DNA of 64,000 bases from Solea solea (lineage: Eukaryota; Chordata; Actinopteri; Pleuronectiformes; Soleidae): assembly GCF_958295425.1 (NCBI RefSeq), contig NC_081135.1, positions 38,569,956 to 38,633,955 of the forward strand, in the 5' to 3' direction. Under the pieces are notes generated by a model. The model had not been told where the DNA came from, did no database searches, and saw nothing but the letters and a program-made list of their open reading frames with translations. Numbering within the stretch: the first letter of the stretch is position 1; each line of letters opens with the position of its first letter. Position numbers and translations under genes: made by a program. Below are positions 13,167 to 29,054 of the stretch, piece by piece.

Positions 13167-15133
13167 TGTTTTAATTCAGAATAGAAACACAAAGAAGGGA
13201 TAAACGCTGCTTGTCTCTGCTGCTGTATACACACAAACGCTCCCTCAGTCAGGGCTGTTTCTGTTCATGATCAATAACTGCAACAACAACAATAATCCTG
13301 GCCAAAAACAGGCAGAATAATAACAAAAACCATTAAACCATAAAGTCAAAATACAATAAAGAAATGGTGAAGACAACAGCTCCACCTATCTGTAAAAGAA
13401 GGAACACGTTTTTTTCTGTTTTTCTTTAATCACGTATCATGTTACATTTACACTGTAAAAACGGCTCTGATAGTATTAAACCAAATATTCTTATTGTTTT
13501 CGCGTAAAGGAAAATAATCTGACAATACTTAGCTTGGAAATTTAGCCAAACAAGACAAAAATGTTCCTTAAACCTAACCCTAACCCTAACCGAGTAAAAA
13601 CAGACCAAACTGGCCAAAATGTAATAAAGTTGAACTTTTCACAAGCAAATTAATTCTGTCAGGTAAGAAATATTTACTTCAAATGAGACTTCCTTTACTT
13701 GATTAAAGCTGAACTTAAGGATTTATACTTAGTTTTCTTATATTTTCACACACAACAATATGTTTACTAGAATTTGCAAATTTACACTGCAAAAATTGCC
13801 AATGTGACAAATAAATTTTGCTCTGCTACAAATGTTAAAACTAGCCTGTAAATTTAGTCAATTTAAGACGGAAATGTTCCTTAAAACAAGGAAGTCACTT
13901 CCACGGCAAAAATAAGTTAAATTTAATTGAATTAATTAAAAAATTCTGTATTTAAGACAAAACATGGTCACTTTCAGACTGAAATGTGACTTAAAATAAA
14001 GGAAAAACAGACAAAACTAGATGAAAACGGCCAAAATTTTAAGTAAATAAATTCTGTCTCGTAAGAAATAGTTGAATTTAAGGAATTTCACCTCAGAATT
14101 TCTTACATTTGCACATGTATAGCTTTAAGTAAACTCTTTTAATTATGTAATTTTTACATAATTCTTCTGAAAATCTGATGATTTTTCTCCTCCTCATCAT
14201 CAGAAGTGGAGAGAAAGTGTGACACAGCATGATTGTCTTCGTCACCTTCATCATCTGTTCCTCATTAACATGCAGCGACGCTGCGACGTGTAAACGCACG
14301 TACATGCACAGATCACGCTGACCCCGCTGCACCCGCGTGAACACATGAACACGTGAACACGGTATTTCCTAACGAGCCCGAGCTGAGGGGCGTCACGGCG
14401 ACGAAGAGGAGCTGAGTGGTGATGAAGAGCAGAGAACATTAGAGGAAAAGAATAAAAGGAGGAGGCTGAAGCTTCTGTCACAGACTCAGGCTTTTAGTCT
14501 GTCAGTGTTCACTCATTCATCACTTCACTCACTCACTGTTTACATGAATGAACGCTCACTGTTAATCTGGAATAAATCAACAAACACCCTGAAAATGTAG
14601 TTTATGAGACATAAACACAGTGAATATTTTATTATATTTTTATTTTGATGTGTTCACACGTCTTTATATTATGTTACATTAAGATATTTACATCTCACAG
14701 GTGAAGCAAGTTATTCTGTTATTAATCTACATCAGATTACGTGTTTACTCCAATGGCCGACGCAATATTATCACCATATTTAAGCCACGGATCACAATAT
14801 TTGTCACAACACAATATTATCACGATATTTGTCACAATACAATATTATCACGATATTTAAGCCACGGATCACGATATTTGTCACAATACAATATTATCAC
14901 CTCCCGCTCTGCTCTGCTGAGCGTGTGCGTTGGTCGTGGATCCATGTCCATAGTTTCATTTTGGTTCATTAATCTGTTGAATTTTGTCAGAAAATGCCTG
15001 GATGACACTTTTTTAATGGCTAAATACACATATAATCTCGTTTATAGTGGGTTTTAGTTAAACTTGGATTTAAAGGCTGAGTTCAACAGGATGTTGGTGA
15101 TAAAACATGAAAAACCTCACGACCCATTAAAGG

Positions 15134-15183
<50 letters not shown>

Positions 15184-17713
15184 CTCGTCACTCTCAGAAT
15201 TCTTGGAAAATCAATTTCAAAAGGTTTCATCTTCTTCTTCCTGTCACTGATCATGTTTCATTTCAGATCCTCACACACTGACTCTCTCTCTTATTGCCCA
15301 TCGCCGCGCCGACCACGTCTTGCTTTGAAGGAAGCGTCTGATAAGACTGAGGCTTAGCTGTGTATTATGGGATGTCTCCGACGTCAGAGGAATCCACAGA
15401 GAATCTTTGATGTGTGTGTTTTCAGATTCTCGTCTTTGTTGTTGTTGAGGTAAATGTTGCAGATGTTGCAACATCAGCGTCTCTTTCTTCTTCGCTGTCC
15501 TTCGTGGTTCTTTTCATTTTGCTTTTGTTTTCCTGCTTTAAGGCTCCGCTGGATCATGGGATCATAGAACACCGCTGAGAGCGATCGCACCATGAATTTC
15601 TAACAATCAATATGAAACTATTTCCTTTCACAGAGGAACGTCAAAGTACACGGGGGCGCCACCTGTGCCAAGAACTACCATTTCTACCTGGAAACTGACG
15701 TTTGTAAAGCACTCACTCTCCCACACCAAAGCCCATAGAGAAAATCATTGATTTTAGCTGCGAGGACACAGGAGCTGCTGGTCTACTGCTGCCTCTTGTG
15801 GTCACTTTGTGTCACTAAGGTTAATCTAAGCGAAGAAATTCAAATGCAGAATTAACAAAATAAGACATTTGAACTTAGTGATGAATCTTACTGAAAGAGG
15901 CAGCAGTGAATCAACAACTCCTGTGTGTGTGATGTTAAAATCACTGATTTTCTCTATGGGCTTTGGTGTGAGAGAGTGAGTGCTTTACAAACTTGGAAAA
16001 GTCTGTCTCACACTGCGATAAAGACGTGAACGTGTTCTTAAGACATCGTGGACTTAAACTAACGTATATTTTAGTAGGTTTTCCAGCAGGAAACTGAAGT
16101 TTGTAAACCACTCACTCTCCTACACCAAACCTCATAGAGAAAATCAGTGATTTTAACATCACAGCACACAGGAGTTGTTGATCCACTGCTGCCTCTTTCA
16201 GTAAGATTAAATTTGTTATTTTGTAAATTCGGCATTTGAAATTCTTTGTTTGGATTTATTTCATTGACACAAAGTGACCACACGAGGCAACAGTAGACCA
16301 GCAGCTCCTGTGTCTCTGTGAGCTAAAATCACTGGTTTTCTCTATGAGGTTTGGTGTGGGAGAGTGAGTGCTTTACAAACTTCAGTTTCCTGTTGGAAAA
16401 GTGTGTCTCACAGTGACATAAAGACGTGAACGTGTTCTTAAGACATCGTAGACTTAAACCGGCGAGGACCAGACAGGACTGACGGTGCGTCGCAGACTCC
16501 AGATGAAATCTCTTCCCTTTCACTTGAAATCTCGAGGTGAATCTGAGCTGAAGTGCAGCTCTCAAATGATTTGAACCAACTTTTCCTCTGAGCGGAGTCT
16601 GGTGTGTGTGAAGACGGAGACACTTTCAGCCGTTTGCTGCGGTGGAGGACGTTCAAAGAAAGGTCAGACTACAGAGGAGGAGGAGGAGGAGGAGGAGGAG
16701 GAGGAGGTGACAAAACACTGACCTTTGCATCACTGTCTGTGGATGATAGTGATTCACTGAGGGAGAGATAAAACAGCAGCATGACCTGACGGACACTGTC
16801 ACACTGAGCTGCAGGAACTCCCGGTTTAGGATTATTCATTTAAACTCATTAATCTGAACCAATTATTATTAGTCTGTACTTAAGTCAGGATTCAGGGATC
16901 ATTAAACCACAACTAAAGATATATGTCTTATTGTCTTATTGTCCATGCTGTCAATCATAATAGCACGTCTCAGCTGCTGTCACTGCTTTGCAAATATCAA
17001 ATATTCAAGGACTTTCCAGGACTAAATCCCTCAAACGCAAAGACTAGAATGTGCCGACACAGTTTCAGACATGAGGACAACATGTCGCTCAGAGAGAGAC
17101 AGACAGTGTCCACAACACGCTAATAAAGACGCCTCCACGTGTGTCCTGCCATCGAGCAACGCAGGGCGTGAAACAGTCAAGGAGACATTGACCTAAATAT
17201 CCACGCAACTTCTTTACTGCACTCAAATTCAAGCACTTTCAATGACCCACAACTGTTTAGGGACATTTTCAAAAACCTTTGTTTGCTGCAAAGTCTCTGG
17301 TGAGAGGTTAGCACGGTGGGACGTTGTGAAAATGTCCTCCAGAGAGTCCAAAGGACGTGAGGTCGTCAACCTTTAAACTGGTGTTTGCTGAAGTGGAATA
17401 AGAGCTCGGGGCTAAACCGTGAATCACTTTCTCAATAAAATTCGCAGATTAAAACGACGATTATCGTACATTCTCTGATAAATTCGGAGAATAAAAGGTC
17501 GTTAAAAGGTTCAGTGTCTCGAGTTTACTGGATAACACGGCGTCGAGCATCAAGTGAAAAAGAAAAGATTTGGTTTTAACCACGATTGACTTCCTGAGCT
17601 GCTCTATGTTTCCCTCAAAAGACGAGTTCAGCCGTCCATCCATCACTTTAATGTCCTCTGAGTCTCATCAGCTCATGAGACACACACACACATCAGTGAT
17701 ATTACAGTCGTCC

Positions 17714-17746
<33 letters not shown>

Positions 17747-20700
17747 CAGCTGTAACTGATTCAAAGCTACAGAGAATTCATTCGTTTCTAAACTAACGTG
17801 ACAGGATGAACGTATGAGGTGACGTTAGTGAGTGAAAACACAGAAGCATGAGCAGAATGAAACGAGAGTCAATCCTGGTGTAAATCTGATAGAGATGTTT
17901 AGCATGTGAAGCTTGTTCAGTTTGTTCATTGATATTCTCGTGTGGTTCCGTTCGTGTGAAGACGTTTTTCCTTCAGAACTGAACCAGTGAAATAAACTGA
18001 AGAAGGATTTAAACGTTTGAACGATGGAAACTGGACCGAGCTGAGCCGGACCACTCGGGTTGAATTAACCTGACCGACTCTCTGCTCATCTCTGCACTGA
18101 GGGGATGTAGCCCGAGGTCACGCTGCACCACCGCGCTGCCCACTGCTCATACAAAGAAAGAAAGGATGTGTGTGTGAGAGAGGAATCACACCGGGAGATT
18201 GGAAGAGAGAGAGGGAGGAAGAGGGAGAGAGAGATGGTGAAATACAGAGGAGTCACTTTGAAAAAGAAGACTGTGGATACATGAAAGAGTGAAGAAGTGA
18301 ATCATCTTTGAAACCTGGCCCTCGCCTCATCACACACTCCACTGCATTGTTAACTCTCTCTCTCTCTCTCTCCCTCTCTGTCTCTCACACTCCATGGCTG
18401 GTCTCACTGCTGATTTTCTCACACTGTCAGTCTCAGTGTCCACAAAAACGTCCTCTGAACAAAAGGACGTGTCCATGAATGGAGGAGACACAAATGTTCT
18501 TACAGCAGAACTAATTTAACATCTACAGAGTCTTTATGAGTGAGTGCTGTCTCCACTGTAATCTAGATTAAATCCAGATGAAACTCAGGCTGATGGTAGA
18601 GTGTCTGATCCTGCACATATAAACCAAATTCTGTTTATAGCCGATGAGTTTTGACAGAGATATCAATATATATTTGACAGTTTGGCCCATTTATGAAAAA
18701 TGTGTATTTCTTGAAAATTAGACATGTTTTGTGATGTCATCAGAGGCCAGATTCTAAACCAAAACTTAATGGGAGGATACTTTGGTCATCATCTACTCAA
18801 AAAAAATTCAAATTGATCGGTCAAAAAATAAAACAAAAAAAAGGACGTTGCTAACAGAAGGACAGATTACTTAATTGGTAACTAAATTTACCAAGTTACT
18901 GTATATGCTGACGACTCATTTACTTTGAGTTACGTTTGAGTTAACTTGTTCATTTCAGGTTATCACGTCGTACGGGAGCAACAAGAACAGAGCACGTTCA
19001 CGTTTAAAGAAATGTCTTAAAGGTACAGTGTGAAGCAAGAAGCGCTTTTTCTTTAAACTTCCACGGATTCCATTTAAATTTGCCTGAGGCAAATGAAGAC
19101 AAAAGAAGACACATTAAGCACAGAGACGCTGTCTTCACTGACACTTGTGTCTGTGGCACTGAAAAAGTGTCTCACACTGTGTTATTGAGACAAACAGCAG
19201 CGTATTGTCCAGTCTTCATGCTAACACAGCGTCTTCCCCTCAGCATGGCACTGATTATTATTTCTTGACAAAATGGAGAGAAAATGAGAATAAATGAGTC
19301 TCATTAAGACACGTCCTCTGAAAGACGGATGTCTCTTAGAAGCAGGAACAAAAAAAACAACAACCCAACAACAGATAAGTACGAGCTTTACTTTGCGTTA
19401 ATTACTTCATGAAGCTGAATTTTAAAAAGAAACGACTGCTTTCATGTCTTTAATAAAGTCTTCCAGCGTCTTAATCTCTACGACCACAGAGTCTTTAAAG
19501 GACACCGCCGTGCTTCGTGTATGTAACACGTGGTTCTTTGGTTATTAAATGTCATGTTGTCATGTTACAAAAACACTAGTTGCTTTGAATGAGTGATTTT
19601 CAGTGATTTTACAGCACAGCACACAGGAGTTGTTGATCCACTGCTGCCTCCATCACTAACTTCAAATGTCTTATTTTTGTGAGTTCTGTGTTTGAAAAAT
19701 GTCATTTGAATTGACTTAAGTGACACAAACTAACCAAACGAGGCAACAGTAGAGCAGCAGCTCCTGTGTCCCCGGCAGCTAAAATCACTGTTTTTGTCAA
19801 TGGAGTTTGGTGTGAGGAAAATAACATTTTACACATACTTATTTTCCCTGTAGAAATGATTCACTAACAACAACAACAACTACATAAAACAGTGGATATT
19901 TTTGCTAAGATAGTGCAGCTAGTGTAGATCAAATAAGGTGAGCCTTATGTGTAAATCTTGAATCTGTCATTTGTTTCTTAAAGGTAAATGGGCGGAGCTT
20001 TCTATCTGTAATTTATCACAATTTAGTCTATAAACAATATATGGTAACATAACAACGTTAGTTTATTTGTTTTCTTTGTAAAATGTGAAACCAGATCCCA
20101 TTGACAAAATTAGTGATTTTAGCTCACTGCTAGTCGACTGCTGCCTCGTGTGGTCACTTTGTGTCACTTCAGTCAATTCAAATGACATTTTTCAAACACA
20201 GATCTCATAGAAATAAGACATTTGAACTTAGTGATGGAGGCAGCAGTGGATCAACACCTCCTGTGTGGTGTGATGTAAAATCGCTGATTTTCTCTATGGG
20301 GTTTTGAATGGGGCAGTGATTCTTAGAAAGAAGCTCATTCAAGCCAAAAAACCTGACTAAGAAAAAAAACGTATGAAATATTTTTTGAGATCATGAGAGT
20401 TGATGAGTCGTGTCCATGCGGTCGAGTGTTTTTCTGCAACAGCGACACTTTCTTGCACTTTCATGACCCTCTATGTTACGATCTCCACCACAGGAGTGCA
20501 CATCAATGAGAAACCCACACACACACACACACACACAGAGTCACTCTCTGTACTCACACCTCAGTAATAATCAATAGTAATTTCTTTTACCACGAACGTT
20601 TCTTCGTGTGACCTGCAGCTCCCAGAATGCCCTTGAGGAAATGAAACTCATTGTAGCGTGGAGCGGCTCACGCCCTTTAATACTCGCGACCCGAGTTCAG

Positions 20701-23700
20701 CGGGGACCCGGGAGCCACTTCCTCTCAGGCTGAGGGGGTTGCTTTACGAGGGAGAAAGTGGCTAACATGGAAATGATGGAGAAAAACCCATTATCCCTGT
20801 AACACACACACACACGTGTGAGCCATGGTGATGGTGTTTTCCAGCAGCTGCACTGAGAAACCATCAGGTCTCTTTTAAAATGTCCAAATAACTAAAGTGT
20901 CATTTCATTTATGTCCATTTTTACTCTCTGGCTTTCGACCGTGTGTGAAGCATCGATTTCACCTGTTTTATTGTTTATATTTTGCGTCGTATCATTATCA
21001 TATAGCACGAGAACGAAGGACGACAACGAATCACCAAATCTATATTTTGATTCACGGTGAACTGAAACACAGACAGACTCCGGAGACTCCTGTCAGTGCC
21101 TCGTCTAATCTCTGCAGAACCTTAATCCGTATTAAAGGAGCTCAAAAAATCTTCAATTACACTCAAAAATCAGTCTTTCCCATCTGTGTGTTTTCCTTCT
21201 TTCTCATTCCTGCTCTCCACTCACTTGTTGCTGTGGAAACCTGTTGGTTTGGGGGGGTTAAGACACTCAGGTGAGCCACTCACACACCAGTACAGCTGTC
21301 AAAGACACGCTCAGAGGACGTCTGCGGCAGAATAAGTGCTGCAACGTCCACAGAGAAGACGAACCAAAGAGGGAGGAGGACGGGGAGTGATGGGAGCACA
21401 AAAACGTCAGAGTCGAAATGACAGCATTTCAGTCACTGACGATTGTGTTAATGAAGAAATTGGTGCCTTAGTAAGAAGCTGCAGAGGCTGTTGAGCTCAT
21501 TTCCAAACAGACGTGAAATGAAGATTCCCCGCTGAAGATAATAAAGCGTTGTCTCTTAATTACAGACACTGTCATTCCTGACGGTTTGAGAGCAAACGTG
21601 AAAGATCCCAGTGATTTCTGTCACTGGGGAATAGTAGAGTGTCGTCTGCATACGGTTAAATACTTGGTTTGTCTGGTGTGTGACATTTAAGTGTTTCAAC
21701 CTTAAAATAAAACTATACTCTACTCACTTTTGTACTATTTTCATTTTATTTTTGTTCATAAAAACGAGACACGTGAACTTTGAACTATGACGCATTTCCA
21801 AATTTTCCAAATTCAATCCCATTTTAAAAAGAATGTGAGGACTTTTTGCACAGGTGTGTTTATGTAGTGGATATACGTTTTAACATATATATACAGTAAA
21901 TATATATACATATATATATATATACACATATATATATATATATATGTATAGTGATGGGGAAATGATGTTCTGTGTTCTAAATGAGTATCAGTACATTTGA
22001 TATTATTTGACTTGGTTTCTTTAAAAATATCAACAGGTTCTTTGTAAAGTTCACAGCAGTGGGAAGAAACGCACACACACTCACACACGCGCACACACAC
22101 ACACGTGTAAAAGCCTCTTCACACCATCCTCCCACAACAATCTGGAACGTTTCATTCTACAACAGAGAATCAGGTAGAACCAGAACCAGGATTCTCCAAA
22201 CAAAAAACCCTGATCGGTTCTGATCAGAACCAGTCGACTACGTCACATGATCAGTCATCGATCAGCTGACTGACAGACACATGACGTCATCGCATTAAAG
22301 CTCTGTCTGATTCCGATTCACGATGTCTATTTTTATCCTTCTCTAATGATACACTGTGTTGTGAAATCTCGATGTTATAAATAAAGTTTCACAGATTTTA
22401 ATCCAGGACTAACACTGAACATTTACGTGTGAGGTTGTTTCATTTTTAAGGAAACAGAACAAAAGTGAATTTTATTGTTTTATTATTATGTACTTTATTT
22501 ATTTTAACTTCTGTATTTATTTACAATCTTCCTGTCACCTGTTAAAATAGTTTGATTTCTTTTTTACTCCTTTTATCTCATTTACTTTCCTTTACATTTA
22601 AAATATGATACAGATGTTAAAGTCTGTCTTTGTGTTAGTAAACTTAACTTAGTCTTAGCTTTACTTACACTGTGTATAACTCATAACTCAGCAGTGTAAA
22701 CTAAATCTATAACTACACATACAGTACATACTTATGTACGTGATTGTAGTTTATTTCTCTGCTCGACTTCAGCTCGTGACGACAATCGTTTGCCCACGGC
22801 AACAGATGACGAACTAATAGCAGCGATTATTGTCTTTACTACCTGTGGATCACACACGCATACACTGGTATCCATGACTTCAGAGGACATTACATAGCCT
22901 TACTCCAACTACTGACCTAATTTGAAGTCCCCATAATGTGACTGTGTGTGAACAGATTTAGGTCCTCACAACATAAGGAAAACCAGGTACACACATATGC
23001 ACACAGACTTAACAAAAAAGCCTCAACACTAATCATAACCACAACCATAATTCAAATCTCAGTCCTGATCAGGCAGACGCTCGTTTCTAAAGGAAGTGGT
23101 AAAAGTTTAGGACCAGGTTCTGGTCTCCATGAGGACCACAGGTCCCAACAAGGTAGGTGTTTAGTCACGGTCCTGAAGAGGCGACACAAACCAGAACACA
23201 CACCCTGTCCCTGTGGTGTTTTTTCTCCTGTGAGCAGATCTGCTCCAAACAAAAGACCAGAGCAGAGAACAGAGTGAGGAGCAGAAGGCTGAGGAGGGAC
23301 GATAATGAAGGGGGGAGGCAGGGGAGGAAGAGGGAGGGGGAGGGGAGGAGCCCCAACTGTTACACTGCCATAAGTGTGTGTGTGGTTGCCAGGTTGTGGA
23401 AATGTCATCCCTGTTCCTTCGACACACGACCATCATCCTCCTCCTCCTCCTCACTTTGGATCAACTTCAAAGCTGCACACAACCTCAGAACCTCACACAC
23501 ACACATCATATTTAACATGTATGTCATGCTCTCTCACACCCACTCCTCACACTCGTCTCCTGCTGGATTATCTCATGCAGAGACATGTGTTCGTCTCTGT
23601 GTGTCTTCCTTTGTCGACTGGGATTAAAACTAGCTCAGTGATGTAGTTATTATAACAGATTATTAATCTGTTACTATTTTGAGAGTTTTTTTGTCTTTGG

Positions 23701-23911
23701 TTGAGGACCCCAAAAAAATAGCCTGCGACCCATCTGTGGGTCCCAACCCAGACATTGGGAATCACTGCTAATAATAATAATAATTTACATCATATTTAAT
23801 CTAGAGTATGTTTGGCATTATTTTCCTGCTGGAAATCTTCATTTCATGTCACCTTGTAAACCACTCACTCTCCCACACCAAAGCCCAGAGAGAAAATCAG
23901 TGATTTTAACA

Positions 23912-23950
<39 letters not shown>

Positions 23951-26022
23951 AGTTGTTGATCCACTGCTGCCTCCATCACTGAGTTCAAATGTCTGATTTA
24001 GTCAATTCAGCATTTGAAAATCTTTGTTGACCTCAGTGACACAAAGTGACCACACGAGGCAGCAGAGGACCAGCAGCTCCTGTGTGTGTGAGTTTCTCAA
24101 ACCTGGAAATGATGATGTTTCTCAAATGTCTTGTTTTTGTCCACAAAGTAAGATTCTTCAGTTTGAATGATTTTCTTTGATTTCTTTGTTTCATGGAGCA
24201 AAGAAAACAGAAAATCTTCACATTTAAGAAGCTGAAAAATCACAGAAACTGGTTTTAATGATTAAAAACAGACTCAAACTGATGAAAACAGTTGATGATT
24301 AATTCAGTTATGGATTTGTAATGAATTCATCTTCATCAGCCCGCATTTAAACTTTCATCTCTTATGACATGATCATTATCATAAGCACGAGTTGTCGCTT
24401 TAATTGTTTGTGTTACTGAAAGCTTTTTTATTCTTATTGTTTCATGATGAAGACAACGCGGTCGTGTTCGATTCCCGGTCACAGGCGCACGTCCAACACG
24501 TCGGCCGTTTACCTCTCAGCGGACCTCGGCTCAGCGAGGCCGCGTCGCTAACTGCCGAGCTAACGACAGCGTTGTGGGACGAGCTGTTTATCCGGCCGTT
24601 AAATCCCAGCTCCTGCGTTTAACTAATGTGACGCTCAGTCCTCCAGGAGAGACCAGGTCAGGCTAATTAAAGGCCCCACTGTCAATAGTGACTGTGATAT
24701 TAATGAGGCTGTGAAAGAGAGAGGGGGGGGCGGGGCTAACGGGGAAGTGTCCAGGGACCAGAGGAGGAAAATGAAGATAAAGGGTTTGCAGACGCTGATG
24801 TGTACATGTGGACGTGCAACACAAGAGAAACTGTCAGATGATTTCAGAATCACTTATATAATGTAAATAACAAACTTTCTTTGCTCCATAAACTAAGAAA
24901 TCGTTAAAACTCGTACGTTTTTCAACATTTTATGAACCAAACAACTCATCAATGAATCAAAAAAATGATCCATGGACTCTTTGATCGTGAAAATAATCGT
25001 CACCCGTAGACTGTGCTGCAGTTACATAATGAACAAGTGAAGCCAATGTAAAAGTGTCTGAAACCTGCATTCTCTAGAATGGCCATCAGGGGGCGACCCC
25101 ACCTGATTATACACAAGTATATGAGAAACCTTGGTTGACTACAAACTCAAGGACTTTCCAGGATCAATTCCCTCAAATTCAAGGACCAGGTTTAAAGAGG
25201 GGGGCGGGACCTAATGTTGTCCAAAAAATCACTGATTTTCTCTGGACTTTGGTGGAAAACGTGAAGTTCATAAACCACTCACTCTCCCACACCAACGTCC
25301 ACAGAGAAAATCAGTGATTTTAACGTCACACACACAGGTTGTTGATCCAGAAGTTCAAATGTCTTATTTGGAAGATCTCTGTTCAGATTAACCTCAATGA
25401 CACAAAGTGACCACACGAGGCAGCAGAGGACCAGCAGCTCCTGTGTCCCGCAGCTTAAATCACTGATTTTCTCTCTGGGGTTTGGTGTGGGAGAGTGAGT
25501 GGTTTACAAACTTCAGTTTCCTGCTGGGATTACACAAACTGCAAGAGAGAGGGGAGGCGGAACTATAAGGGGGCGGGACCTAAAGTTGACAGACCACCTC
25601 TAGGTTTCAGTGCCTCCTGAATCATGAACCTTGTTCTTGTTGTGGTGACTTTTTCCCCTCGTGACATCGTCAACATCACAGTTTAACACGTTTGTCCACG
25701 TCTCAAGGTGTCCCGTGTCTCAGTGTCCACACAGCGAGGAGCAAGGGAGTGTGAGGGAGCGTGAGGGAGCGTGAGGGAGCGTGAGGGAGCGTGAGGGAGC
25801 GTGAGGAAGTGAGGGCGTGTGAGGGAGCGTGAGGGAGCGTGAGGGAGTGTGAGGGAGCGTTTTCTCTCTCTCTGTCGACTTGAGTGTAAACTGTTGTCGA
25901 GATGACGCCGACGACACGGCGGTGAAAGAGCTGCGGTCGTTAGACAACGATCCCCGGCAGCTGTCGCTCTAATAACCGTCACTTTGTCTCCATCACTGAT
26001 GCCACATGTTACCTCTCATCCT

Positions 26023-26059
<37 letters not shown>

Positions 26060-26159
26060 ACCAGCAGGTGAAAATGTAAATTATAATTCACATTAGTTTT
26101 CCCTCCTTTCCCCTTTATTCCTCCATAAAGCCAGTGTGAAGTAGAAGCTTCTTATTCTT

Positions 26160-26200
<41 letters not shown>

Positions 26201-26467
26201 CTCTCTCACACAGACACACACACACACACACACAGAGAGCCAGCAGCAGCGTGGACCCCCGAGGAGCCATTTTGCTGCTACAATATTGGCTCAGATAATG
26301 AACACGAGCTGCTGGTTCTGGGCCTTTTAACCAAATAGACTGAAGCTGATGAAGTTTGTCACGCTGCCACAGGTAACAACAGCACGACTGCACTCACACA
26401 TCAATGTCTGTCACATTATTAACCCTGTTCTCTGATACGTATATGTACTGTGTATATAACCCTGATA

Positions 26468-26499
<32 letters not shown>

Positions 26500-27218
26500 C
26501 TGTGTATATAAAAGGCTGACCTCATCAAACCTACGTCAAAACTCACTCTCTCACACCAAACCTCATGGAGAAAACCAGTGATTTAAGCTGCAGGGACACA
26601 GGAGCTGCTGGTCCTCTGCTGCCTCGTGTGGTCACTTTGTGTCACTGAGGATTGTCGAAATTAAATATTTTAAATGCCGAATTTGACAAAATCAGACATT
26701 AGAACTTAGTGATGGAGGCAGCAGTGGGTCAACAACTCCTGTGTGTGTGTGTGTGTGTGATGTTAAAATCACTGGTTTTCTCTATGGGCTTTGGTGTGGC
26801 AGAGTGAGTGGTTTATAAACTTCCATTTTTCAAAGTAAAAAAAAAAAACCTGTCCAGTTTTAATCTCCATAAATCCACAAGAGCAGTGCAGCAGTGTTGT
26901 GTATCACAGCCTTGTTGTATGTTGTGTTCACTGAACAGCATCATGTTTGTGTGAATCCTGCACCTTCACCTGGTCTCTGCTGCCCACCCTGTTTTAATCT
27001 GGTCAGTGTGTGTGTGTGTGTGTGTGTGTGTGTCCTCGTGCTGCGTCTTTATGAGCATGTCTCCGTTTCTGTACGTCCATCTGTTTATCTCTTCATCTGT
27101 CCGTCCTAACCGTCGCTCTGTTTACCCTCCTGTCTTCCCATCTGTCTGTCTCTGTCCAGTCATTATATCTGACTGTCAGTCGTACACTGGAATGGCTCGG
27201 CTGCTCACACACACACAC

Positions 27219-27262
<44 letters not shown>

Positions 27263-28124
27263 CCATACGTCTCATTTATATTCATTTCACCCGAGCGTCA
27301 GAGTGTGTGTGTGTGTGTGTGTCTGTGTGTAGGATTTGAAGAAGTGTGTCAACAACGATCAATTAGAGAAACCTTCAGAGCCACAGAGGCAGCGATTAAT
27401 CTGCTAATCCATAAACTGATCAACAGGAAATCAAGTTTGATTTGAGCTCTCGTCCTCAGTGAAAACCAGATTTAATCCATTGAACAAAAGCTACACCTGC
27501 TTCAGTCTAAGATACTTGAACAATATATATTGCTTCCTGTAGCTTTTAAACCCACTCACTCTCCCACACCAAATCCCATAGAGAACATCAGTGATGTTAG
27601 CTGCTGCTGGTGAGCCGCTGGTCCACTTCTGCCTCATCTGGCTCATTTGTGCCACGCGAGCAGATCCAAACGCAGGATTTCAAACACAGAATTCACCAAA
27701 TAGCACATTTGAAGTTACTGATGGAGGCAGCAGTGGATCAGCAGCTCCTGTGTCTCTGTGATGTCAAAGCACTGGTTCTCTCTGTGAGGTTTGGTGTGGG
27801 ACAGTGACACAAACTTCAAACCTCAAATATCAAAGACTTTCGCTGATGTCAATTTCATGTCGTTAAGTGGCTGTAATCTGCCTGTAATCTGAGGAGGACG
27901 AGCATCTGCGTCTCACTAAAGTAAATGTCAGTGTTGGCAGTGAGGATGAGGAGGATGATGATGAGGAGGATGATGATGATGTCACAGCCTCAGACGATCA
28001 AACGCTGAACCACCGCTTCAGTTTCAACCACTTTAGCAGACAAACGAGACAATAATGGACATAATCACTCGTTCACTGCGTCACCTTCCACGCTCTGAAT
28101 GAATGGTGTGGTGAATCTGTGCGG

Positions 28125-28190
<66 letters not shown>

Positions 28191-28658
28191 GTACATATAT
28201 ATATATATATATATATACACATAGAGAGAGCGAGAGAGAGAGAGTAAACATGTAGAGTTGTAACGTGTGAACGTGACTCAGAACATTTTCTGTAGCACAA
28301 AAAAAGAATCCTAAACCAGGACTTTTTGGCTGATTTTATGATGATAACATGCATTTATTTATGTGGTAAAGTGATGATTTTCATCTGATAGATTATCAGC
28401 TGTGAGTAAATTAAAGTTACAAAGTCATTGAGGAGAAATCTCACTTAAAATTTAAAATAGTAACTCATTAAATTTTAAATCTGGCTTTAAACGTCACATG
28501 TCATCACACCAGGAAGTTCTTCCTCTGGACTCTTTCAGACTAAATCTCCCTGCGTCTAAAAAACATCCAACATTGTGTTCCTGTTTCCTCCGCTTAAAAA
28601 CAAACAAATGAGCAAAATAATAAAGGTCATAAATAAAATAGAGAGCAATAATGTAACA

Positions 28659-28723
<65 letters not shown>

Positions 28724-29006
28724 GCAGTTTCATGGCTGGATTATTAAGAAACACATCACTGTAGCTTCAGGAGAAACAGGAAAAAATGAAGTTCTGTCTT
28801 GTTAGGACCAGGTTTTGGTCTCCATGAGGACGACTGGTCCTGACGAGGTCAGTGTTTATACTTGGTCCTGACGAGGTAAGAAATACAAGAACACACACAC
28901 ACACACATGGACAGAGCTGGAAACATCAACTGGTTTCAAGAATTTTCTAGATCAATGGTCAGAAAAATGACCAAAGCTTACGGGCGACTAATGATCCAGC
29001 AGGTCA

Positions 29007-29054
<48 letters not shown>

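Larger units (their letters stand above)
5384..16059. other. kcnh3 intron 1, part A: unlisted content
   Basis: Between the listed repeats the sequence is AT-rich intronic DNA with many (CA/TG)n tracts: 8568-8620, 8898-8920, 9199-9275, 10159-10186, 10938-11000, 11149-11197, 12945-12972, 13139-13166 and 15135-15181. 5885-6040 and 12500-12800 are more complex and might be conserved. No exon is recognised on either strand. Confidence 0.6.
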
